A stretch of 5,414 nucleotides of DNA from assembly GCA_902406135.1 (NCBI GenBank), contig CABPCX010000141.1:1-5414 (forward strand). The letters are read 5' to 3'. Source of the stretch: an uncultured Eubacteriales bacterium. GTDB taxonomy: Bacteria > Bacillota > Clostridia > Lachnospirales > Anaerotignaceae. The position numbers and the translations under genes were made by a program. Below, piece by piece: positions 1 through 4,612 of the stretch (the stretch's first letter is position 1; each line of letters begins with the position of its first letter). Below the pieces are notes generated by a model. It ran no database searches and was not told the origin of the DNA. It saw only the letters and a program-made list of their open reading frames with translations.

Positions 1-295
1 TATATACCAGCCCATAAAGGAAAGCGGTGAAGATACGGAGCTTATATGCGGAGTGCCGTCATTCTGTGCGGCGGCGGCAAGACTGGACAGGCCCCTTGTA
101 ACGGGTGCCGACAGGCTTCATATAATACCCGCCACCTATGACGCCGAGGGTCTGGAGAAACTTGACGGAGTAAAAGTGCTTATGAAACCTTCTAAAAATC
201 TTTCGGGATTTAAGGTCAGGGGCCATAGGGTATGCGGTATAGAAAACTGCGGAAAAGAAAACGAGAGGATATTTGATGATGCCCGCCGAGGGTGA
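1..295 (+). CDS. cbiL: Cobalt-precorrin-2 C20-methyltransferase, 3' part, frame interrupted before the normal C-terminus
   Basis: This is the C-terminal part of an SAM-dependent tetrapyrrole methylase that methylates C-20 of (cobalt-)precorrin-2 in cobalamin synthesis. It is cytoplasmic. The 5' end lies outside the window. Reading from base 2 gives 97 residues to a TGA at 293-295. The diagnostic segment is CGVPSFCAAAARL (residues 16-28), followed by IIPATY (41-46), VLMKPSKN (59-66) and ENCGKENERIF (81-91), all in the order expected for CbiL/CobI. The family normally continues with an acidic loop and a YFS-hydrophobic-V end. That end (YYSLFIVE) is present, but in a different frame at 306-329, so this frame ends about a dozen residues early in DARRG. 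The GTG at 53 lies inside the conserved domain and is not a start. The stretch between KNLS and VCGIENCG also looks a few residues shorter than I recall for the family. Family assignment is firm. Whether the gene is broken, recoded or mis-sequenced is open. Confidence 0.85.
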   Translation, partial: IYQPIKESGEDTELICGVPSFCAAAARLDRPLVTGADRLHIIPATYDAEGLEKLDGVKVLMKPSKNLSGFKVRGHRVCGIENCGKENERIFDDARRG

Positions 296-332
296 GGATT
301 TCGGATATTATTCCTTGTTTATAGTAGAATGA
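276..332 (+). pseudogene. Out-of-frame C-terminal tail of the cbiL-type gene
   Basis: Codons in the frame starting at 276 read MMPAEGEDFGYYSLFIVE and end with TGA at 330-332. An acidic loop, a Gly, an aromatic pair, Ser and a hydrophobic strand is the expected CbiL ending. Joined after ERIF (residues 88-91 of the upstream frame), the loop length is close to what the family usually has. The terminator begins only nine bases after this stop, as expected for the true gene end. One base must be skipped, or two bases must have been added relative to this sequence, somewhere between about 272 and 293. Confidence 0.75.
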
Positions 333-338
333 TAATGA

Positions 339-369
339 AAAAAGACCGGCTGAAACAGCCGGTCTTTTT
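339..369 (+). terminator. Rho-independent terminator after the cbiL-type gene
   Basis: A perfect 12-bp stem pairs AAAGACCGGCTG (341-352) with CAGCCGGTCTTT (356-367) around an AAA loop. Two further A-T pairs extend the base, and a T-run closes it. The A-run on the left side would serve as a T-run on the other strand, so it could work in both directions. It separates the cobalamin gene from the permease. Confidence 0.93.
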
Positions 370-636
370 ATCTGCTGTACATAAAGGCACCTTTTTTGAC
401 TTTAACGTATGAAAACTTAAAAGTGTGTTGGTATAAAAATGCATATATTGATTTAATATATTCAAATAACTTTATATAAATAGTATGGTTGTTGTTACAT
501 TGTTGATATAGCGTACAAATATAAGTGCATTTTTATTCGTTATTTCTCTTAATGTTACTATTACGGAGATTTTTCATAAGGTATATACTAGAAAAGGACT
601 TATGACAAAATTTTAACATTAAAGGGGTACATTTAT
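370..636 (+). other. AT-rich intergenic leader upstream of the permease
   Basis: No gene is seen here. Two sigma-A-like promoter candidates exist, neither strong. The first is TTGACT (396-401) with TAAAAG (418-423) at 16-bp spacing. The second is a good -10, TATACT (584-589), but only TTACGG (561-566) at the -35 position. The first would leave a leader of about 200 bases, the second about 40. A 9-base inverted repeat, TTAATGTTA (549-557) and TAACATTAA (614-622), lies in this region. The ribosome binding site AAAGGGG (621-627) ends nine bases before the permease ATG. I recognise no riboswitch. Confidence 0.4.
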
Positions 637-1581
637 ATGAATTTATTTCCTGTGATAGCAACCCAGATGGGTATGCTCGTTGTATATGTTCTGCTTGGAA
701 TAATCGGCGTAAAGGTAAAGGTGTTTGACCGAAAGGCGCTGGACTATGTTTCAAAGTACATAATGAAACTGTCACTGCCGCTTATGATATTTATGAATAC
801 CCTTAACGGCGCCACAGCCGAGCAGGTAATAGACTCACTTCCTATGCTTGGCATAGCGGTATGTATGTATATATTTCTTTTTATTGTGGGAACCGTTTTT
901 TCAAAGGTTTTCAGAATAAAGGGCAATGCGGCTCAGGTGTATAAGGCCGTATCGGTATTCGGAAACGTAGGATTCATCGGTATTCCTCTGGTGGCAGCCG
1001 TTTATCCCGAGACAGGTATGCTTTATATAGCCATATTTACGATAATCGACCAGGGTCTTTTATGGACACTGGGTATGCAGCTTACGACACCCGAGGAGAA
1101 AAAGACAAAGGGCGGCATCGGCAAGGCCCTTGTAAAGATGATAAATCCTGCCATCGTAGCCATCGTACTGAGTGTTATAGGCGTATTTGCCGGAGTAAAA
1201 CTTCCTGAAATACTGGATTCTACCCTCACAAAGGTAGGCGCGACAACAACACCGCTTTCTATGATATATATCGGCGGATTATTCTGCTATGTTGACATCG
1301 CAAAATATGCCAAGAAAGCAGAATTTTATGTTATCGTGCTTTTCAAGATGATAGTTTTCCCTATCCTTCTTTTCCTCGTTATAAGAAACCTTGGCATAAG
1401 CGAGGAAATAAAAATAACCCTTGCCCTTCTCGGAGGACTTCCTTCAATGTCATCGGTGGCAATGTTTGCCAATGCCAACGGCTCTGACGGAGACTACGCC
1501 ATAGGCGCCATATTCGTAACGACCATAGCTTCGGTTGTAACACTGCCGCTCATAAGCTACATAGTAGGAATGCTGGTCTGA
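637..1581 (+). CDS. AEC (auxin efflux carrier) family transporter
   Basis: This is a 314-residue integral membrane protein of the AEC/Mem_trans family (Pfam PF03547), secondary carriers that in bacteria move organic anions such as malate or malonate. The substrate cannot be told from sequence. Hydrophobic segments at roughly 7-27, 43-58, 69-91, 105-123, 127-149, 168-188, 202-220, 230-250, 258-280 and 288-312 give about ten membrane helices in two halves around a charged loop (152-166, TPEEKKTKGG). Family hallmarks are FGNVGFIGIPL (108-118), MINPAIVAIVLSVIGV (168-183), TTPLSMIYIGG (204-214) and the SMSSVAMFANANGSD region (270-284). Length is typical. The ATG start is supported by AAAGGGG nine bases upstream. 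It is monocistronic, flanked by a terminator on each side. No regulator gene is adjacent inside the window, so linkage gives no clue to its inducer. Confidence 0.93.
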   Translation: MNLFPVIATQMGMLVVYVLLGIIGVKVKVFDRKALDYVSKYIMKLSLPLMIFMNTLNGATAEQVIDSLPMLGIAVCMYIFLFIVGTVFSKVFRIKGNAAQVYKAVSVFGNVGFIGIPLVAAVYPETGMLYIAIFTIIDQGLLWTLGMQLTTPEEKKTKGGIGKALVKMINPAIVAIVLSVIGVFAGVKLPEILDSTLTKVGATTTPLSMIYIGGLFCYVDIAKYAKKAEFYVIVLFKMIVFPILLFLVIRNLGISEEIKITLALLGGLPSMSSVAMFANANGSDGDYAIGAIFVTTIASVVTLPLISYIVGMLV

Positions 1582-1672
1582 GAATACAGGATATTTAAGG
1601 AATTTAAAATGACTAAGCCGTAAAAATGAGCCATTGGGCATAAACATATATTAAAGACAGAATTAAAGCCGG

Positions 1673-1708
1673 AAAAGAACAAAACTTTCGATAGTTTTGT
1701 TCCTTTTT
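1673..1708 (+). terminator. Rho-independent terminator after the permease
   Basis: GAACAAAACT (1677-1686) pairs perfectly with AGTTTTGTTC (1693-1702) around a six-base loop. After one bulged C (1703), AAAA (1673-1676) continues the stem with TTTT (1704-1707), and the run ends in Ts. The site is about 90 bases past the permease stop, with nothing coding between. Confidence 0.88.
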
Positions 1709-1742
1709 ACATAAATTTAAGAAAAAAATAAATTAATAAATA

Positions 1743-1771
1743 TTCTCTTAGGGGGCCGGATGTGATATACT
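1743..1771 (+). promoter_or_regulatory. Sigma-A-type extended -10 promoter for cdaA-cdaR
   Basis: TGATATACT (1763-1771) is an extended -10 with hexamer TATACT (1766-1771). The -35 position 17 bases upstream, TTCTCT (1743-1748), is weak, which is common when the TGn extension is present. An A/T-rich block (1711-1742) could act as an UP element. Transcription would start near 1778, leaving a leader of about 40 bases before the preferred cdaA start. It lies just after the permease terminator, where a new unit should begin. Confidence 0.65.
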
Positions 1772-1816
1772 AAATTTTACAGACTTGTTGTTATGTCCTT
1801 GTCCGGGGGTGAATAT

Positions 1817-2701
1817 ATGGAGGGACAAATGATTACATCGTTGTTCAGAGGAGTTGATTTTACGACCATGGTAAGGCCGGAAGTCGGCATTCTGGATTTA
1901 ATCGACATTTTAATAGTTGCATATATCGTCTATAAGATAATAGGCTGGGTAAAGGAAACCAGAGCTTGGACTCTGTTTAAGGGCGTAGTTGTATTTTTCA
2001 TATTCTATGCGGTCGTTACCCTGCTTCAGTTAAATACCATACACTGGATATTGTCAGAGACCATATCTGTGGGCATAATTGCCTTTGTAATACTTTTCCA
2101 GCCGGAGCTTAGAAAGGTCCTTGAACAGCTGGGAAACGGAAAATTTATAAGAAACATATTCAAGTTTGAATTTCAGGATGAAGACGCCGACGAGGACGCT
2201 GTCGTTGTGGAAGAAATAGTCACGGCAGCCAAAAAGATGGCCAGCGTAAAGACAGGCGCTTTGATACTGCTTGAAAGGAAGGTCCCTCTGGGAGACCATA
2301 TCCGTACGGGCATACCTGTGGATGCCATAGTTTCAAGCCAGCTTCTTATAAATATTTTTGAGCACAATACACCGCTCCATGACGGAGCAGTTATAATAAG
2401 CAACAACCGAGTTGCGGCGGCAGCCTGTTTCCTTCCCCTTACCGAAAATAAGGTAAGTATGGAGCTTGGAACAAGACACAGGGCAGCCATAGGAGCCAGT
2501 GAGGTTTCCGACGCGGATATAGTTGTAGTTTCCGAGGAAACGGGATATATTTCCCTTGCCAGAGGCGGAGTCATATACAGAAACATAACTCCTGACGAAC
2601 TCAGGAAAATGCTTATGACAGCCAATAAGGAAAGCAACAGCGTTGTTAAAAAGAAAATTATGTGGTGGAAAGGAAGGCGGTCCGACAATGAACAGAAGTA
2701 A
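1817..2701 (+). CDS. cdaA: Membrane diadenylate cyclase CdaA (c-di-AMP synthase)
   Basis: This enzyme condenses two ATP into cyclic di-AMP, the second messenger controlling potassium and osmolyte uptake and cell-wall homeostasis. From the ATG at 1817 it has 294 residues. Three membrane helices lie at about 26-44, 54-71 and 83-95, followed by FQPELRKVLEQLG (94-106) and a short linker. The DisA_N/DAC catalytic domain follows. Both signature motifs are intact: D189-G190-A191 in NTPLHDGAVI and R220-H221-R222 in LGTRHRAAIG. SSQLLINIF (173-181) and SEETG (239-243) also match CdaA. The linker carries an unusually acidic patch (121-127, DEDADED). Starts are crowded. The ATG at 1793 has no ribosome binding site, the ATG at 1817 has GGGGGTGA ending four bases before it, and the ATG at 1829 has GGAGGG. 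I prefer 1817. The 3' end overlaps cdaR by 14 bases, which suggests translational coupling. Confidence 0.96.
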   Translation: MEGQMITSLFRGVDFTTMVRPEVGILDLIDILIVAYIVYKIIGWVKETRAWTLFKGVVVFFIFYAVVTLLQLNTIHWILSETISVGIIAFVILFQPELRKVLEQLGNGKFIRNIFKFEFQDEDADEDAVVVEEIVTAAKKMASVKTGALILLERKVPLGDHIRTGIPVDAIVSSQLLINIFEHNTPLHDGAVIISNNRVAAAACFLPLTENKVSMELGTRHRAAIGASEVSDADIVVVSEETGYISLARGGVIYRNITPDELRKMLMTANKESNSVVKKKIMWWKGRRSDNEQK

Positions 2702-3947
2702 TAAGTTTACAATGTACATCGGCTGGAAGCTGCTTTCCCTTGTAATAGCCATTGGTTTGTGGTTCATGGTAATAAACACAGAAAATCCTCTTGAAACAAG
2801 GTCCTATACGGCAAATATTCAGCTGCAGAATGAGGAATCTCTTTTTGAGAGAGGATATGTGGTAGTAAACGAGGACGAAATAACATCCACAAGGGTAACC
2901 GTCAGACTGAGGGGCCAGAGACTTGCTCTGGATACGCTTTCTCAGAGCAGTACGAAGGTACAGGCGGTAGTTGACCTTGACAATGTTATTTATTCATATA
3001 ACGGCGAGCCCGTTTCGGTTCCCGTAAAGATTGTTATACCAAGCGTTGTAAACGACAGTTTCGAGATACTTTCAAAATCAATACAGACGATAACGGTTGA
3101 TATACAGCCTTACATAAATAAGGACTTTGAAGTCAAGGCTGTTGTAAATAACACCGATTCCGATACGGTACAGCTGGCAAATGCGGTGGCTTCACCGGGA
3201 ACAGTAACGGTTTACGGTGCTAAGAGCGTTGTCAACAGCATTGCCGAAGTAAGAGCGGAAGTAAATCCCGAAATACTTGAGGACGGAATGGTCATTACGA
3301 CTGCTCCTGTGGCATACGATGCCGAAGGAAATGTAGTTGATAAGGTGACATTCAGCTCCAACGAACTTTCCGTGAAGATAGGTATGGATGAGATGAAATC
3401 CGTAAGGGTAGCCGTGGACATAACGGGAAGGGCTGCGGAAGGATATGAGGTTACGGGCATTTATGTAAGCCCCGATACCGTTGACGTGGCAGGCAAGGCG
3501 TCGGATTTGTCCGGCGTAAGCATAATAAGGCTTCCAGATATAGACGTTACGGGTATCGACTCCAATATAATCAAGGAATTTTCTGTGGAAGATTATCTTC
3601 CTGAAGGACTGAGAGTCATTGGCGCAGACGGTTCGGATAAGATAACGGTAACGGTAAGTGTCGAGGAAGAGACCACAAAGGAAATTGTTATACCTGCTGA
3701 AAGCATCGCTGTCGAAGGAACCCTTGAAGAAGGCCTTTCGGCGGATATAGCGGGAAGAGATATGACAATAACCATCAGTGGAGCGGGAAGCGTTATCAGT
3801 ACTGTTGAGGCGGATGACATAAAAGCCTACGTGGATGTAGACGGATATGAGGCCGGAGTTTACAGCGATGTGGACGTACAGTTTGAACTTCCCGACGGAG
3901 TTTCACTTGTGGAAGGCGGAGAAACGGTCACTGTCACTGTTTCGTAG
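2688..3947 (+). CDS. cdaR: CdaR, YbbR-domain regulator of CdaA
   Basis: CdaR is a membrane-anchored extracytoplasmic protein that binds CdaA and modulates its cyclase activity. The 419-residue product opens with a short charged N-terminus, one membrane helix (about 11-29, WKLLSLVIAIGLWFMVI) and the TENP boundary typical of the family. A beta-rich outer region follows, built of four YbbR-like repeats at roughly 33-140, 145-231, 238-325 and 330-419. Repeats 2 and 3 show a shared P-x-T-V-x-V-x-G-x-x-S core (SPGTVTVYGAKS, SPDTVDVAGKAS). B. subtilis CdaR also has four repeats and is somewhat longer. I chose the ATG at 2688 because AAGGCGG lies seven bases upstream. An in-frame TTG at 2643 would only add cdaA-overlapping residues before the membrane anchor. 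The body is strongly acidic, as expected of a secreted domain. No glmM follows, unlike the usual cdaA-cdaR-glmM order. Confidence 0.95.
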   Translation: MNRSNKFTMYIGWKLLSLVIAIGLWFMVINTENPLETRSYTANIQLQNEESLFERGYVVVNEDEITSTRVTVRLRGQRLALDTLSQSSTKVQAVVDLDNVIYSYNGEPVSVPVKIVIPSVVNDSFEILSKSIQTITVDIQPYINKDFEVKAVVNNTDSDTVQLANAVASPGTVTVYGAKSVVNSIAEVRAEVNPEILEDGMVITTAPVAYDAEGNVVDKVTFSSNELSVKIGMDEMKSVRVAVDITGRAAEGYEVTGIYVSPDTVDVAGKASDLSGVSIIRLPDIDVTGIDSNIIKEFSVEDYLPEGLRVIGADGSDKITVTVSVEEETTKEIVIPAESIAVEGTLEEGLSADIAGRDMTITISGAGSVISTVEADDIKAYVDVDGYEAGVYSDVDVQFELPDGVSLVEGGETVTVTVS

Positions 3948-3968
3948 CAGTTTTATAGCAGATTTATG

Positions 3969-4009
3969 ACGGAGCGGCGGTTACGGGAAATCCTGTGCTG
4001 CTCCGTTTT
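3969..4009 (+). terminator. Strong hairpin with T-rich tail between cdaR and the signal peptidase gene
   Basis: ACGGAGCGGC (3969-3978) pairs with GCTGCTCCGT (3997-4006), ten pairs including one G-T. A nested ACGGG (3983-3987) pairs with CCTGT (3992-3996). The stem is followed by TTTTGTATTATTT. It starts 22 bases after the cdaR stop, so it looks like the end of the cdaA-cdaR transcript. It lies only about 30 bases before the next gene, so partial read-through or attenuation is possible. Confidence 0.82.
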
Positions 4010-4039
4010 GTATTATTTGCGGAGGTCAAAAAAGCAGAT

Positions 4040-4549
4040 ATGCATGAAGGAAAGAGAAATATTTTAAAAGAATGGATAAGGTCCATCATAGAGGCAGCCA
4101 TCATACTTGCGGTGCTGTTTGTGTTTTTTTGGCCGGCTAAAGTGGAAGGCGTATCCATGAGCCCTTCAATAAATGACAACGACAGAGTAATAATATGCAG
4201 ATTTGCGGCATATACAGGTATGTATGAAAAAGGCGACCTGGTCGTATTTGACGATGAGGACTACAGCCAGAATATGATAAAAAGGATAATAGCCGTTGAG
4301 GGAGACACCCTGCACATAGCCGGCGGAAAAGTCTATGTAAACGGCGAAGAGCTTGAGGAAGACTATGCCGAAGGATATACCGAGGGCGATGTGTATATGG
4401 TTATACCTCAGGGCTGTGTTTTCGTTATGGGAGACAACAGGGAGAAAAGCATAGACAGCAGATATTTCGGAGTAGTTAGTACCGATAATATCTACGGCAG
4501 AGTGCTTATGAGGTTTTTTCCTTTAAATGAAATAGAAATATTTAAATAA
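4040..4549 (+). CDS. lepB: Type I signal peptidase
   Basis: This membrane-anchored serine protease (peptidase family S26) cleaves signal peptides from exported proteins on the outer face of the membrane. It has 169 residues, short as in Gram-positive SipS-type enzymes. After a basic N-terminus there is one membrane helix (about 16-31), then box B VEGVSMSPS with catalytic Ser39, box C GDLVVF (65-70), box D MIKRIIAVEGD (79-89) with the general-base Lys81, and box E MGDNREKSIDSRYFG (130-144). All the essential residues are present. The ATG at 4040 is the only sensible start. A GTG at 3995 would fall inside the preceding hairpin and add non-family residues. The nearest good ribosome binding site, GGAGGTC (4021-4027), is unusually distant: 14 bases separate GGAGG from the ATG. 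No clear promoter was found between the hairpin and the gene. Several paralogues per genome are common in Firmicutes, so the symbol is generic. Confidence 0.95.
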   Translation: MHEGKRNILKEWIRSIIEAAIILAVLFVFFWPAKVEGVSMSPSINDNDRVIICRFAAYTGMYEKGDLVVFDDEDYSQNMIKRIIAVEGDTLHIAGGKVYVNGEELEEDYAEGYTEGDVYMVIPQGCVFVMGDNREKSIDSRYFGVVSTDNIYGRVLMRFFPLNEIEIFK

Positions 4550-4557
4550 GCTGTCAT

Positions 4558-4612
4558 AAAAAACCTTCCGGTGACTATATTTATTATAGATTACACTTGG
4601 GAGGTTATTTTT
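4558..4612 (+). promoter_or_regulatory. Hairpin containing the ribosome binding site of the SPOCS gene (terminator or translational switch)
   Basis: AACCTTCCG (4562-4570) pairs with TGGGAGGTT (4598-4606), and GTG (4571-4573) pairs with CAC (4594-4596) across one bulged T (4597). This gives 12 pairs, two of them G-T. Inside the loop CTATA (4575-4579) pairs with TATAG (4585-4589). The 3' arm contains GGGAGG (4599-4604), the ribosome binding site eight bases before the ATG at 4613. The stem is followed by ATTTTT and preceded by an A-run. It begins nine bases after the lepB stop, so it can be read as a lepB terminator, as a hairpin masking the next gene's ribosome binding site, or as both. Confidence 0.7.

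Noticed and set aside
448..465. Partial palindrome TTGATTTAATATATTCAA upstream of the permease as a regulator operator
   Set aside because: Only six of nine positions pair, the region is very AT-rich, and no regulator gene is adjacent in the window.
552..605. Possible 17-residue leader peptide starting at ATG 552 in the permease leader
   Set aside because: It has no ribosome binding site and no regulatory codon run, and it is too short to distinguish from chance.
2643..2687. Upstream TTG start for cdaR
   Set aside because: It has no ribosome binding site. The ATG at 2688 has AAGGCGG at good spacing and places the membrane anchor at the usual distance from the N-terminus.
2173..2688. 171-codon open frame on the - strand opposite cdaA
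   Set aside because: It is fully antisense to the conserved cdaA catalytic domain, Ser/Thr-rich low-complexity as expected of a shadow frame, and has no recognisable domain. The same applies to the other - strand frames in the window.
3995..4039. Upstream GTG start adding 15 residues to the signal peptidase
   Set aside because: It lies within the hairpin, lacks a ribosome binding site, and the added residues do not resemble signal peptidase N-termini.
4536..4562. Sigma-E-like promoter: ATATTT (4538-4543) and CATAAAAA (4555-4562) before the SPOCS gene
   Set aside because: The two elements resemble the sporulation sigma-E boxes and would start transcription inside the hairpin's left arm. The spacer is only 11 bases, not the usual 14-15, and the -10 is imperfect in an A-rich stretch, so I do not annotate it.
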